Positions 17,451 to 27,077 are shown, counted from the stretch's first letter. The stretch is DNA of 32,419 bases from Azospirillum sp. TSO22-1 (GCF_003116015.1 NZ_LGQZ01000040.1:1-32419); one strand, 5' to 3'. Numbers and translations: made by a program. Notes: generated from the sequence alone by a model not told the origin.

Positions 17451-18464
17451 ATGCAGAACGACGAACGACCCGACACCGGCGGACGGCTGCACACCGTCGC
17501 CGTTCCCGACACCGCCGCTGGCGAGCGCCTGGACAAGATACTGGCCGCACACATCGACGGCCTGTCGCGCTCGCGCGCGCAGGCGCTGCTGGAGCAGGGC
17601 CACGTCCGCTTCGAGGGCCGGACCATAGCGGACCCCTCGCAGAGGGTCAAACCTGGCCAAACTTTCGACGTTTTCATCCCCGAGGCTGAGCCCGCGATCC
17701 CCGAGGCGCAGGACATTCCGCTCCAGGTGGTCTACGAGGACGAGGACGTGCTGGTGCTCGACAAACCCGCCGGTCTGGTGGTCCACCCGGCTGCCGGCAA
17801 TCCGGACAACACGCTGGTCAACGCGCTGCTGGCGCATTGCGGCGACAGCCTGTCGGGAATCGGCGGCGTCAAGCGGCCGGGCATCGTGCACCGACTCGAC
17901 AAGGACACCAGCGGCCTGATGGTCGTCGCCAAGAACGACCGCGCGCACCACGCGCTGACCGAACAGTTCTCCGGCCGCAGCCTCAGCCGCACCTATCAGG
18001 CGCTGGTCTGGGGCGTGCCGTCCCCGGCGCGGGGCCGGATCGAGGGCAACATCGGCCGCGACCCGCACGACCGCAAGAAGATGGCGGTGGTCGCCGGCGG
18101 CAAGCCCGCCGCCACCCGCTACACCGTGCTGAAAGCCTTTCACAACGGCGCGGCGCTGGTGGAGTGCACGCTGGAGACCGGCCGGACCCACCAGATCCGC
18201 GTGCACATGACGCATATCGGCCATCCGCTGGTGGGGGACCCGCTGTACGGCCGCGGCCGCTCCACCCGGCCCGGAAAATCAAACAGGGGTGGGTCGAAGA
18301 CGGCCCCTCTGCCGGAACCCCTGCGCGGCGCCCTTGTTGGCTTCCCCAGGCAGGCCCTGCACGCTGTCGGCCTCACCTTCGCGCACCCGCGCACCGGCGA
18401 GCGCCTGAGCTTCTCCACCGATCTGCCGGGGGATCTGCAGGCCCTGATCCGGACTTTAGAATGA
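17451..18464 (+). CDS. rluD: 23S rRNA pseudouridine synthase RluD
   Basis: This 337-aa enzyme converts uridines in helix 69 of 23S rRNA (positions 1911, 1915 and 1917 in E. coli) to pseudouridine. An S4 RNA-binding domain (about 20-80, ERLDKILAAHIDGLSRSRAQ) precedes the catalytic domain, in which GIVHRLDKDTSGLMVV holds the catalytic Asp. LETGRTHQIRVHM is the usual late family motif. The ATG at 17451 gives the normal family length; an in-frame ATG at 17382 would run into the divergent membrane-protein gene. No strong ribosome site is seen. rpoH follows 139 bases downstream on the same strand. Confidence 0.93.
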   Translation: MQNDERPDTGGRLHTVAVPDTAAGERLDKILAAHIDGLSRSRAQALLEQGHVRFEGRTIADPSQRVKPGQTFDVFIPEAEPAIPEAQDIPLQVVYEDEDVLVLDKPAGLVVHPAAGNPDNTLVNALLAHCGDSLSGIGGVKRPGIVHRLDKDTSGLMVVAKNDRAHHALTEQFSGRSLSRTYQALVWGVPSPARGRIEGNIGRDPHDRKKMAVVAGGKPAATRYTVLKAFHNGAALVECTLETGRTHQIRVHMTHIGHPLVGDPLYGRGRSTRPGKSNRGGSKTAPLPEPLRGALVGFPRQALHAVGLTFAHPRTGERLSFSTDLPGDLQALIRTLE

Positions 18465-18511
18465 ATTAAATGTAACTATGCCCCCCGTCCGGGGCGGGCT
18501 ATCGTTTGAAG

Positions 18512-18527
18512 GTGGCGGCGTCGCCAC
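18512..18527 (+). other. Hairpin in the rpoH upstream region
   Basis: GTGGCG-GCGT-CGCCAC forms a perfect 6-bp stem in the 139-base gap between rluD and rpoH. The gap also contains TTGAAG at 18506 and CTTGAT at 18539, but neither is correctly spaced from a -10 element, so the rpoH promoter is not assigned. The hairpin could end rluD transcription or belong to the rpoH leader. Confidence 0.35.
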
Positions 18528-18603
18528 GGCGTGGCATACTTGATCCAAATCGGTCTGGCGCTCGTAAGAAGGCCTTGGGAAGAGACCGAAGAGAGGGTTC
18601 GAC

Positions 18604-19488
18604 ATGGCGGCAGTTCCCAGCGTTCCGGTCATCAGCGCGGAAAGCAACCTCTCGCGCTACCTGCAGGAAATCCGCAAGTTTCCCATGCTGGCGCCGCAGG
18701 AGGAGTACATGCTCGCCAAGCGCTGGCAGGAGCATGAGGACTCGCAGGCGGCGCACAAGCTGGTCACCAGCCACCTGCGTCTGGTGGCGAAGATCGCCAT
18801 GGGCTACCGCGGCTACGGCCTGCCGCTGTCCGAGCTGATCTCGGAAGGCAACGTCGGCATGATGCAGGCGGTGAAGCGCTTCGACCCCGACCGCGGCTTC
18901 CGGCTGGCCACCTACGCGATGTGGTGGATCCGCGCCGCCATCCAGGAATACATCCTGCACTCCTGGTCGCTGGTGAAGATGGGCACCACGGCCGCGCAGA
19001 AGAAGCTGTTCTTCAACCTACGCAAGCTGAAGGGCCAGATGCAGGCCATCGAGGAGGGCGACCTCAGCCCCGAGCAGGTGCAGCAGATCGCCACCAAGCT
19101 CGAGGTGCCCGAGCAGGACGTGGTCAACATGAACCGCCGTCTGGCGGCACCCGATCACTCGCTGAACGCGCCGCTGCGCGCCGAGAGCGAGGGCGAGTGG
19201 CAGGACTGGCTGGTCGACGAGACCTCGAACCAGGAGATCACGCTGGCCGAGCAGGAGGAACTGGGCAAGCGCCGCACGCTGCTGGCGGCGGCGATGACCG
19301 GCCTCAACGACCGCGAGCGCGACATCCTGATCGAGCGCCGGCTGCGCGACGACCCGACCACGCTGGAGGACCTGTCGCAGAAGTACGGCATCAGCCGCGA
19401 ACGCGTCCGCCAGATCGAGGTGCGCGCTTTCGAGAAGCTGCAGAAGTCCATCAAGAACGCCGCGCTGGAGCAGAAGCTGGCGGGCTGA
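18604..19488 (+). CDS. rpoH: Heat-shock sigma factor RpoH (sigma-32)
   Basis: This 294-aa sigma factor directs RNA polymerase to heat-shock promoters. The N-terminal LSRYLQEIRKFPMLAPQEEY is the RpoH region 1.2/2.1 signature; region 2.4 reads ATYAMWWIRAAIQEYIL. The RpoH box, which distinguishes it from other group-3 sigmas, is KKLFFNLRKLK. Region 4.2 is YGISRERVRQIEVRAFEKL. AGAGGG lies about 6 bases before the ATG. Alphaproteobacteria often carry several rpoH copies; whether this is the main one cannot be told. The gene converges on the small membrane-protein gene across a 161-base gap. Confidence 0.96.
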   Translation: MAAVPSVPVISAESNLSRYLQEIRKFPMLAPQEEYMLAKRWQEHEDSQAAHKLVTSHLRLVAKIAMGYRGYGLPLSELISEGNVGMMQAVKRFDPDRGFRLATYAMWWIRAAIQEYILHSWSLVKMGTTAAQKKLFFNLRKLKGQMQAIEEGDLSPEQVQQIATKLEVPEQDVVNMNRRLAAPDHSLNAPLRAESEGEWQDWLVDETSNQEITLAEQEELGKRRTLLAAAMTGLNDRERDILIERRLRDDPTTLEDLSQKYGISRERVRQIEVRAFEKLQKSIKNAALEQKLAG

Positions 19489-19538
19489 GGGCCGCCGCCG
19501 CCGCGAAGGTCCTTGCCAAACGCGGCCGGATCGCCTAG

Positions 19539-19548
19539 GATTTAAATC
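19539..19548. repeat. GATTTAAATC palindrome after rpoH
   Basis: This A/T-rich 10-bp palindrome in a GC-rich gap lies 50 bases past the rpoH stop. No terminator with a T-run is visible in the gap. Confidence 0.3.
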
Positions 19549-19608
19549 GCAAACGCCCGTGGTGCGTCCATAGCGTCCCGGGTGGTGAACTGAACAGCCC
19601 CCGCACAC

Positions 19609-19635
19609 TGTTCCACGGTGTTCCAAACTGTTCCA
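19609..19635. repeat. Three TGTTCCA repeats at 10-base spacing
   Basis: TGTTCCA occurs at 19609, 19619 and 19629, exactly one helical turn apart, with unrelated 3-base spacers. A related inverted word (TGAACA) lies at 19591. The array sits between the convergent rpoH and membrane-protein genes, outside any coding region. Same-face repeats of this kind usually mark a protein-binding site. Confidence 0.6.
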
Positions 19636-19649
19636 TTCGGCCGGGTACC

Positions 19650-20156
19650 CTACTGGGCGGCGGCCGAGCCGACGTCCGGGCCGCCGGATTCGTCGAACAT
19701 GTCGCCGGCGACGTCCGGTCCCCATTCCTGCACCAGGCCGACCTTGCGCTGCTTCAAGGCGTCGATGCGCCGTTCGGAGCGCATGACCTCGGCGTTCGCC
19801 ACCGCCGGCGGGATGCCGTAGTAGAAGGCCCAGCCCACCGCGGCGGCGCCGTACATCACCAGCCACGCCATCGGGTCGCTGAACACCTTCAGCGCCGCGC
19901 TGATGCCGCCGCCGTGCTTCCACAGGTCGATGGCGTACGGCAGGCAGCCGCAGAAGTTCAGGCCGCCGACGGTGATCGGCGCCGGCTTCTCCGGGTCGCG
20001 GTCGATCACGTAGGCGACCATGGTCGGGATCATGCCCAGCCCGAACAGGATCGACGTCGGCAGCACCACCAGCCCGGCGGGCAGCAGCAGCAGCAGGAAC
20101 GTCCAGATGCTCTTCTTCTTGCGCTTTCCGCCGCGCGGGGGCGATTTTTTCGCCAT
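19650..20156 (-). CDS. Small membrane protein paired with the pseudokinase
   Basis: This 168-aa protein's family is not recognised. A very basic N-terminus (MAKKSPPRGGKRKKK) is followed by two hydrophobic stretches (about 17-50, with WTFLLLLLPAGLVVLP), a short loop with NFCGCLPYAIDLWKHGG, and a third membrane segment near 95-115 (WLVMYGAAAVGWAFYYG). The acidic, disordered-looking tail contains LVQEWGPDVAGDMFDESGGPD. It starts 18 bases after the pseudokinase stop, with AGGGG upstream, so the pair should be co-transcribed. A membrane partner for the tail-anchored pseudokinase is the simplest reading. Confidence 0.8.
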   Translation of the reverse strand: MAKKSPPRGGKRKKKSIWTFLLLLLPAGLVVLPTSILFGLGMIPTMVAYVIDRDPEKPAPITVGGLNFCGCLPYAIDLWKHGGGISAALKVFSDPMAWLVMYGAAAVGWAFYYGIPPAVANAEVMRSERRIDALKQRKVGLVQEWGPDVAGDMFDESGGPDVGSAAAQ

Positions 20157-20174
20157 GGCTGCGGGTCCCCTTCC

Positions 20175-22169
20175 CTACAAGGCGAAGAACAGGATGATGC
20201 CGGCCACCAGCAGGGTCGACACGACGCTGGAGGCGATGGCTGCCACCTGCCGGCCGGTGGAATCGATGATGCCCTCGCGGTCGCCGACGGTCTGGCGCAG
20301 CCGCTCGATCTCCGCGTTGGCCTCGCGGTAGGCGATCTGCGCCGCCTCGAACTCGGCCTTGTCCTTGCGCAGCGAATCGGGGTCGTCGACGATCTTCAGA
20401 AGCTCCGCCAGCCGGCCGTTGTGCGCCGCCGCATCGGTCTGGCGACGCACCTCCTCCTGGTGCGGGCGGTTGTGGAAGCGCCGGATCGCCGGGTCGAGCA
20501 GCGCCACCACCCAGCCGCACAGGTGCGGCAGCGGCTCGGTGTTCGTACGCACCTGCACGTCGGCCAGGATGGTCAGCATGGCGATGATCCGCCGCATCGG
20601 CTCGACGGAGGCCGACAGCTGGCTGTACAGGATCTCCTCGGCGCGCTTGTGGCGGGCGGCGAGGAAGGCGGCGATGTGGCGGTCGATGGGATCCTTGTTG
20701 CGCTCACCGCCGGACGCCGTCCAGTCCAACGCGCGCAGCACGTCGGCCGGCCCCACCGGGTACTGCGCCGCCACCAGCGGGCTGATGCAGGGCATCGCCG
20801 GGTTGGCCTCGTACAGCACGCGCTCCAGCCCCAGGCCCGGCGCCGTGCGGTCGAGGAAGGTGCGCAGCTGGTCGAAGGCGTGGACCAGCGGCACGAACTC
20901 CGGCTTGAAGTCGCTCTGGACGTTGACCCAGAACATCGGCAGCTGGTTGGTGATGACCTCGGCCACCGACTGCGGCGACTCGCCGCGCAGGAACGCCTCG
21001 GCCAGCGCCGGGCCGACGCCGTCGGGCAACACCGCCTTGGTGCGGTAGCGAATCGGCGCCGACGGGTCGAGCGCCATGCACACGCGCGCCACCAGCCGGT
21101 CGGTGGCGGTGCCGCCCTTGCCCGAAGAGGCCGTCTGGATGGCGCTGGCGACGGCGTCGGCGCGGATCTCGTCCGACATGCTGCGGCGCAGCCACTTGTC
21201 CAGCTCGCCGCTCTCGATGACCGGCGTCGCCGCCACCGGGCTGCGGCCGAAGGCGCGCGACAGCGTGCGGCAGTACCAGTAATCCTGCCCCTGGAACTCC
21301 ATGGGGCGCGCCGCGCGCTTGGGGATCTGCGGCTGCTTCGGGCTGAGGCGGCGGCCGGACAGCCAGAGGTCGAGATCGTTCAGCGTCCAGCGCTGCTTGG
21401 GGTCGTCCACCAGCAGGCCGCGGATCACCTCGCCGATGGCGAGCGGCAGGCGCATCTGCCCGACCAGCGCCGGGTAGGAGCCGCGCTCGATCTTCGTCTG
21501 GATCAACGCCTCGTCGTCGACGCCGGCCACCGGGTTGCGCCCCAGCAACAGGATCAGCAGCGTGGCGCCCAGCGAGTAGAGGTCGTCGGCGATGCTCCCG
21601 TTGCCGCGGCCGGACGGCATGGCCATGCCGCGCTCGATGGTCTCCAGCAGCACCGGCTGGCCGAATCCGGGCGGCGCCGTCACCGCCTCGCCCAGCATCA
21701 GCGTGCCGGACGCCACGTCGCGGTAGAAGAGGTTGGTCGGCCGGATGGCGCCGTGCACGACGCCGCGGCTCGACAGCTCCCTCAGTGCGCTGACCACCAG
21801 TTGCACCACCTGCCGGGTCAGCTGCTCCTCGGGCATGGGCTCGATCGGCTCGGCCAGCGAGTTCATCAGGCGGCGGCCGGCCGGCTTCTCGAAGACCATG
21901 CAGTAGCGCCGGGTCTTGTCCGCCGGCCAATCGACGACGCCCCAGTCGAACAGCTTCATGATCGCCGGGTTGTCGACGTTGGCGAAGGTCGACACGACGT
22001 CGGCACGCGGCGGCACCGCGCCGTAGCAGATCACCGCGAACGGCTCCGTCCCCTTGCCGCGCAGCGAGCGCGCGGCGAAGGCGTTGGCGTTCACCGAATT
22101 GAGGCCGGGAAGCGCCGAGTTGGGCACCACCTCGTACCGCTCGGCCAGCTTGACGGTATCACCCGACAT
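20175..22169 (-). CDS. Tail-anchored serine/threonine pseudokinase
   Basis: The protein has 664 aa. Residues about 10-270 follow the protein kinase fold: an FAVICYG strand where the ATP-binding lysine is expected (45-48 is AVIC), VVHGAIRPTNLF at 137-148 in place of HRDxKxxN, and LMLGEAV at 157-163 in place of DFG. Later structural motifs survive: ADDLYSLGATL (subdomain IX) and DDPKQRW (subdomain XI). The ATP lysine, catalytic Asp and metal-binding Asp are all replaced, so it is almost certainly inactive as a kinase. A helical middle region of unknown family follows, then a charged coiled-coil-like stretch (about 590-640) and a single C-terminal membrane helix (ASSVVSTLLVAGIILFFAL). The kinase part should therefore face the cytoplasm. 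It is followed by the small membrane protein. Confidence 0.85.
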   Translation of the reverse strand: MSGDTVKLAERYEVVPNSALPGLNSVNANAFAARSLRGKGTEPFAVICYGAVPPRADVVSTFANVDNPAIMKLFDWGVVDWPADKTRRYCMVFEKPAGRRLMNSLAEPIEPMPEEQLTRQVVQLVVSALRELSSRGVVHGAIRPTNLFYRDVASGTLMLGEAVTAPPGFGQPVLLETIERGMAMPSGRGNGSIADDLYSLGATLLILLLGRNPVAGVDDEALIQTKIERGSYPALVGQMRLPLAIGEVIRGLLVDDPKQRWTLNDLDLWLSGRRLSPKQPQIPKRAARPMEFQGQDYWYCRTLSRAFGRSPVAATPVIESGELDKWLRRSMSDEIRADAVASAIQTASSGKGGTATDRLVARVCMALDPSAPIRYRTKAVLPDGVGPALAEAFLRGESPQSVAEVITNQLPMFWVNVQSDFKPEFVPLVHAFDQLRTFLDRTAPGLGLERVLYEANPAMPCISPLVAAQYPVGPADVLRALDWTASGGERNKDPIDRHIAAFLAARHKRAEEILYSQLSASVEPMRRIIAMLTILADVQVRTNTEPLPHLCGWVVALLDPAIRRFHNRPHQEEVRRQTDAAAHNGRLAELLKIVDDPDSLRKDKAEFEAAQIAYREANAEIERLRQTVGDREGIIDSTGRQVAAIASSVVSTLLVAGIILFFAL

Positions 22170-22357
22170 GGCGGCACGCTCGCGGACGACGCGCCGGGCG
22201 TCGGGCGGGTTGGCGGGGGATGATCCTCACTCTCGGCACACGGAGCAGCCTGGCTTGCGTCGTTCAGCGAAAATAACCGCTTAACGTTGCGCGGTCGAGC
22301 GCGCTTCGCACGGCGACGCTCACGCCCGCGATGCCGGTCACCGCGACACGCCGTCGC

Positions 22358-22386
22358 TCGACGCAGAGAGGAAAATGCCATACAGA
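22358..22386 (+). promoter_or_regulatory. Weak candidate promoter of the 27-codon unit
   Basis: TCGACG and TACAGA are 17 bases apart, in an A/T-richer patch that also contains TATACG at 22387. Each hexamer matches only part of the consensus. The rest of the 268-base gap (22170-22437) holds the pseudokinase promoter, which I could not place. Confidence 0.3.
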
Positions 22387-22395
22387 TATACGCGT

Positions 22396-22417
22396 CGCAC
22401 GGGAATTACCCCGTGCG
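22396..22417 (+). other. Leader hairpin before the 27-codon ORF
   Basis: CGCACGGG and CCCGTGCG pair perfectly around a 6-base AATTAC loop. The stem ends 7 bases before the GGAGGG ribosome site, a position where a leader structure could influence translation. Confidence 0.5.
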
Positions 22418-22437
22418 GCGAACCGGAGGGTAGGACC

Positions 22438-22521
22438 ATGCGGAAACGCTGGCGTCTGAGCCTGAAGGTGGAGGTGACGGCGAAGGGAGTCACGATCCGC
22501 TTCGCCGCCGAGTACCTCTAA
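22438..22521 (+). CDS. Possible 27-aa small protein
   Basis: An ATG preceded by GGAGGG at the ideal 7-base distance opens 27 codons ending in TAA. The peptide begins MRKRWRLSLKVEVTAKGV and ends in AEYL. It is basic at the N-terminus and then alternates hydrophobic and polar residues, as in a short beta-hairpin. A perfect hairpin lies before the ribosome site and a strong GAAA-loop hairpin lies 10 bases after the stop. It is on the plus strand in a gap between two minus-strand genes. The family is not recognised. The ribosome site and bracketing hairpins are the support; it could instead be a leader peptide or a chance ORF in a structured RNA. Confidence 0.5.
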   Translation: MRKRWRLSLKVEVTAKGVTIRFAAEYL

Positions 22522-22530
22522 CCAGAAGGT

Positions 22531-22558
22531 GGGGAGGTCCGGGAAACCGGGCCTCCCT
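22531..22558. terminator. GAAA-tetraloop hairpin between the 27-codon ORF and purA
   Basis: GGAGGTCCGG (22533-22542) pairs with CCGGGCCTCC (22547-22556) around a GAAA loop, with one G-U pair and two more possible outer pairs. GAAA is a GNRA-type stabilising loop. No T-run follows on either strand, but the site lies at the 3' end of both the plus-strand small ORF and minus-strand purA, so it may protect or end both transcripts. Confidence 0.6.
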
Positions 22559-22614
22559 CCCCTCCAAGATAGTGCAATCGGGGCCGCGCTGCAACCGCCC
22601 GGCCCCACCCGGCC

Positions 22615-23907
<1,293 letters not shown>

Positions 23908-23957
23908 GTCGATCTCCGCAATAAAAACCGCTGTTTTCCCGAAGGAGGAAAGTTTCG

Positions 23958-25112
23958 CTACTCCGCCGGCGACACCGCGCCGCCCGTATAAACATGGCTG
24001 CAGGCCAGACGTTTGGCTTCCGCCTTCACGTCGGGCGCGGGCTCCAGCCCGGCCACCGTCACCCAGCCCTGGGTGCGCAGCCCCGCCGCCTCGTCCACCG
24101 GGGTGCCGTGCGGCACGAAAACCCGGCGTGGCGCCTGCGGCGCCGGCACAGCGCGCAGCACGCTGTCCATGTAGAGGGTGAACCCGGTGGCGGGCTCGCC
24201 CTCGTCGTCCTTGCCGCTGCCGGCGCGGTAGCGCCCGCCGCCGCCCAACTCGCCGCGCACACCGCGCGCGAACAGGGTGAAGCTGAGGCCGGTCTGGTAC
24301 TCGAAGCCGCGGTGCTCGACGAAGTCGATGGTGACCGTCAGCCCCGGATTGGCGGCGCGGATCAGGCGCACCACCTCGGTCAGGCGGCGGCGGTCCTTTT
24401 CCGCCGCCTCGGGCAGCGACAGGCCGGCCAGCGCAGCCATGGCGCGCTCGGCCGGGCCGGAGGCGACGATCAGCTTCTCCAGAAGCTCCGCCGCCGGACC
24501 GCCCACCGCCGCCACTGCGGCGGCGTCCTTGCGGTCGAGCGCAGCGCGCAGGGCCGCCGCCGTCTCCTCGTCGAGACCCAGCGCGCCGAAGAGCAGCGGC
24601 ACCATGGTCGGCACGCAGAGGTCCACCGACAGGTGCTTCACCCCCACCGCCTCCAGCGCGCGGGACGCGAGCAGGATCACCTCGGCGTCGGATTCCGGCT
24701 GGAGGACGCCGATGATCTCGACGCCGACCTGGGCGAACTGCCGCTCGGGGCGCAGCTGCGAGCCCTTCACGCGCAGCACCTGCCCGGCATAGCACAGGCG
24801 CAGCGGGCGCGGCGCCTTGGCCAGGCGCGTGGTGGCGATGCGGGCGATCTGCGGCGTCATGTCGGCACGCACGGCCATCATGCGCTGCGACAGCGGGTCC
24901 ATCAGGCGGAAGGTCTGCTTCGCCATCGCGGCGCCGGAGCCGGACAGCAGGCTCTCCTCGAACTCGACCAGCGGCGGCTTCACGCGTTCGTAGCCGGTAG
25001 CTTCGAACGCGGCCATCAGCCGCTCGATCGCCGCGGCTTCATGCGCGGCCTCAAGCGGCAGCACGTCGTGCAGGCCTGCGGGAAGCAGCGCGGAACTGGA
25101 CGGGTTGGGCAT
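23958..25112 (-). CDS. hisZ: ATP phosphoribosyltransferase regulatory subunit HisZ
   Basis: This 384-aa protein is a histidyl-tRNA synthetase-like subunit that lacks aminoacylation and activates the short form of HisG, the first enzyme of histidine synthesis. Class II synthetase-like motifs are visible: [34 protein letters not shown], and [15 protein letters not shown] (motif 2 region). The late [20 protein letters not shown] segment carries the histidine-site-like glycines. The length fits HisZ rather than HisS, and the C-terminal anticodon domain is absent. hisG is not in the window. purA follows, a recurring arrangement in alphaproteobacteria. Confidence 0.94.
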   Translation of the reverse strand: MPNPSSSALLPAGLHDVLPLEAAHEAAAIERLMAAFEATGYERVKPPLVEFEESLLSGSGAAMAKQTFRLMDPLSQRMMAVRADMTPQIARIATTRLAKAPRPLRLCYAGQVLRVKGSQLRPERQFAQVGVEIIGVLQPESDAEVILLASRALEAVGVKHLSVDLCVPTMVPLLFGALGLDEETAAALRAALDRKDAAAVAAVGGPAAELLEKLIVASGPAERAMAALAGLSLPEAAEKDRRRLTEVVRLIRAANPGLTVTIDFVEHRGFEYQTGLSFTLFARGVRGELGGGGRYRAGSGKDDEGEPATGFTLYMDSVLRAVPAPQAPRRVFVPHGTPVDEAAGLRTQGWVTVAGLEPAPDVKAEAKRLACSHVYTGGAVSPAE

Positions 25113-25168
25113 GGCTCAAGCTGGGTCGTTCTCAGGGCACCGCCCGCAGCACGGGCGCACGGGGCCGG

Positions 25169-25197
25169 TCAATAGCCGACACGCCGCCGCCGTGCAA
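25169..25197 (-). promoter_or_regulatory. Weak candidate hisZ-purA promoter
   Basis: On the minus strand TTGCAC and TATTGA are 17 bases apart, 57 bases before the hisZ ATG. Both hexamers match the consensus at only half the positions. On the other side of the 211-base divergent gap an A/T-rich patch with TTGCCA at 25256 may serve the 570-aa gene. Confidence 0.3.
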
Positions 25198-25323
25198 ACG
25201 GAAAAGCCCGGCGGGCGCGCAACGCCGCTCCGCGTAATGCAGGAAACCTAAAGTTTGCCATTGAATTTGTCCGAAAAAAGATCGAATCCTGAACTGTCAT
25301 GCGGCAAATGGTCCGAGGCCAAA

Positions 25324-27036
25324 ATGGCGGGCATCCGCGGCACCAGCTACGAGGTCCAGCTTTACCAGCAGGACCACTGGGTCATCGATTCCCGGTTCGA
25401 TGACGAGGCCGAGGCACGCGCCTACGGCAAGCGCATCATCTCCGGCGGCAAGATCGAGGGGTTCCGCATCGTCCGCGACTGGATGCGGCCGGATGGCCGC
25501 CACGTCGAGACGCAGATTTGCGAAGAGTTCCGCGCCACCTCGAACGCCATCACCATCTCCCCCATCGACGAGGCGCCGGCCGTCTGCCGGAGGGCGGAGC
25601 AGACCTATAACGTCGAGAGCCGCATGGTGATGAACCGCCTGCTGCGCGGCTACGTCGAGCGCATGGTCGTCACCCCGACCGAGATCATGCACAACTACCA
25701 GGAGCTCAAGCGCCTCCTGGACAAGGACAACCTCGTGCCGATGGCGGTCGGCCGCGTGGCAGCGCTGCAGGCGGAGGGCAGCGGCAAGGACAGCCGCTCG
25801 CGCCGCGACGAGCTGTACGGCTTCGTCAACGAGATCACCGAGCGGGCCCGGCGCGCCTCGGCGCGCGAGGACCTGCCACAGATCGGCCAGACCGGCTTCG
25901 GCCCCGCCTTCGAGGCGCTGGCGGCGAAGGAGACAGCGGAGGATCGCGACTTCTTCGCCAGGGTGGCGCTGTCGCGCGACCTTGTGCAGAAGCGCAACTG
26001 GCTGGCCAAGCTGGACTTCCTGTCCGAGCTGGTGCGCGAGGACGGCGGACTGAAGGACGAGCCGCTGACCCTGGTGGACGGCGTCATGGCCGACGTTCTG
26101 GGGGCGCCCTCGGTGGCGCAGGAGCTGCTGGGCACCCAGCGCAACCTAGCCGAGGCGCTGTGCAACCTAATGGATCTGTCCTGCGGCCGACTCGACGCCA
26201 CCCACCGCACCGAGGAAGACCGCGCGCTGCACCTCAGCGAGTTGCTGGCCTACAACGCGCTGGACGAGACGCGGCTGGTCATCATCGATCTGGTGCGCCG
26301 TCAGCTGAAGAGCGCGCAGCCCCTGCACCGCAACGACCCGTCGGCCGAGCGCGAGGCGTTCGACCGGGTGCTGGCGCGCGCCGTCTCGCCCGATGGCGTG
26401 GTCGGCGGCGGCGGCATGGCGGAAGCGCTGATCCAGCGCTACCTGCGCTTCCTGGAGGCGGGCGGCGCCACCGGGCGGCGGCAGGCCATCACCGACGTGT
26501 GCAACCGCCTCACCGACCCGAAGGACCGCGTGCGCTTCCTGCTGGCGCTGTCGCAGTCCGAGCTGGGACAGATGCACGGCGAGGACATCCTCGGCGCACT
26601 ACAGGCGCTCACCGCCGACCCGTCGGCGGTGTCGCGCTTCGTGGACCGCGCGCAGCCGATCAAGAACAACCTGGAGCAGCTCACCAGGCTGTTCGTCCAT
26701 GTCAACGAATCCCAGGCGCCCGACCCGTTGCGCTGCCAAGTCGCTGAGAACCTCGACACCCTGCTGTGCGCCTACATCGTCAACAGCCGGGTGGTGGAGC
26801 GGCTTGACAACCCCAACGACATCCTGCGCCACCGCGCCAACCGGCTGATCCAACTGTGCGCGCCGGGCACCCTGCGCAGCCGGAAGGCGTTGGACATGGT
26901 GCGCCAGCACGTCGTCAACCACCTGCGGCAGCCCAATTTCGAACGCCGCTACGTCGAGGACATCGTCGATCCGGCCATGCAGGCCAAGCTGCTGCGCGAC
27001 TTCTTCAAGCTGCTGGGCGACGCCGGTTTCCGGTGA
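25324..27036 (+). CDS. Unrecognised 570-aa soluble protein
   Basis: No family is recognised. The first 55 residues look like a small alpha/beta domain (SYEVQLYQQDHWVIDSRF, then KIEGFRIVRDWMR). The rest appears almost entirely helical, with charged, amphipathic segments such as RMVMNRLLRGYVERMVV and QLKSAQPLHRNDPSAERE, suggesting a helical-repeat or scaffold protein. There is no signal peptide or membrane segment, so it is probably cytoplasmic. The ATG at 25324 was chosen over an in-frame TTG at 25255 because the stretch between is A/T-rich and unlike coding sequence; the ribosome site is poor either way. It is divergent from hisZ and followed 212 bases later by an 89-aa gene. Confidence 0.8.
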   Translation: MAGIRGTSYEVQLYQQDHWVIDSRFDDEAEARAYGKRIISGGKIEGFRIVRDWMRPDGRHVETQICEEFRATSNAITISPIDEAPAVCRRAEQTYNVESRMVMNRLLRGYVERMVVTPTEIMHNYQELKRLLDKDNLVPMAVGRVAALQAEGSGKDSRSRRDELYGFVNEITERARRASAREDLPQIGQTGFGPAFEALAAKETAEDRDFFARVALSRDLVQKRNWLAKLDFLSELVREDGGLKDEPLTLVDGVMADVLGAPSVAQELLGTQRNLAEALCNLMDLSCGRLDATHRTEEDRALHLSELLAYNALDETRLVIIDLVRRQLKSAQPLHRNDPSAEREAFDRVLARAVSPDGVVGGGGMAEALIQRYLRFLEAGGATGRRQAITDVCNRLTDPKDRVRFLLALSQSELGQMHGEDILGALQALTADPSAVSRFVDRAQPIKNNLEQLTRLFVHVNESQAPDPLRCQVAENLDTLLCAYIVNSRVVERLDNPNDILRHRANRLIQLCAPGTLRSRKALDMVRQHVVNHLRQPNFERRYVEDIVDPAMQAKLLRDFFKLLGDAGFR

Positions 27037-27057
27037 GACTCCCGGTCAGAGTCCGCA

Positions 27058-27077
27058 AGGAAACACGAAGTTTTCCT
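27058..27077 (+). terminator. Weak hairpin after the 570-aa gene
   Basis: AGGAAA and TTTCCT pair around an 8-base loop 21 bases past the stop; a 5-bp GACTC/GAGTC hairpin precedes it at 27036-27052. There is no real T-run. The remaining gap to 27248 holds TACAAT at 27194, a good -10 word, but no matching -35. Confidence 0.3.

Noticed and set aside
17100..18224. In-frame upstream extension of ltaE (about 375 codons)
   Set aside because: It runs antisense through rluD and in another frame through the small membrane-protein gene. The threonine aldolase N-terminus begins cleanly at 17099 with its own ribosome site.
18506..18568. Promoter for rpoH using TTGAAG/CATACT or CTTGAT/CGTAAG
   Set aside because: The first pair is 23 bases apart and the second has a poor -10 element; no sigma-32-type CCCCAT was found either.
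19609..19635. TGTTCCA array as a CRISPR or plasmid-type origin
   Set aside because: Repeats are 7 bases with 3-base spacers, only three copies, and no cas, rep or parA gene is nearby.
23908..24795. In-frame upstream extension of purA
   Set aside because: It lies within hisZ in the wrong frame. PurA proteins begin near the GDEGKGK loop, matching the ATG at 23907.
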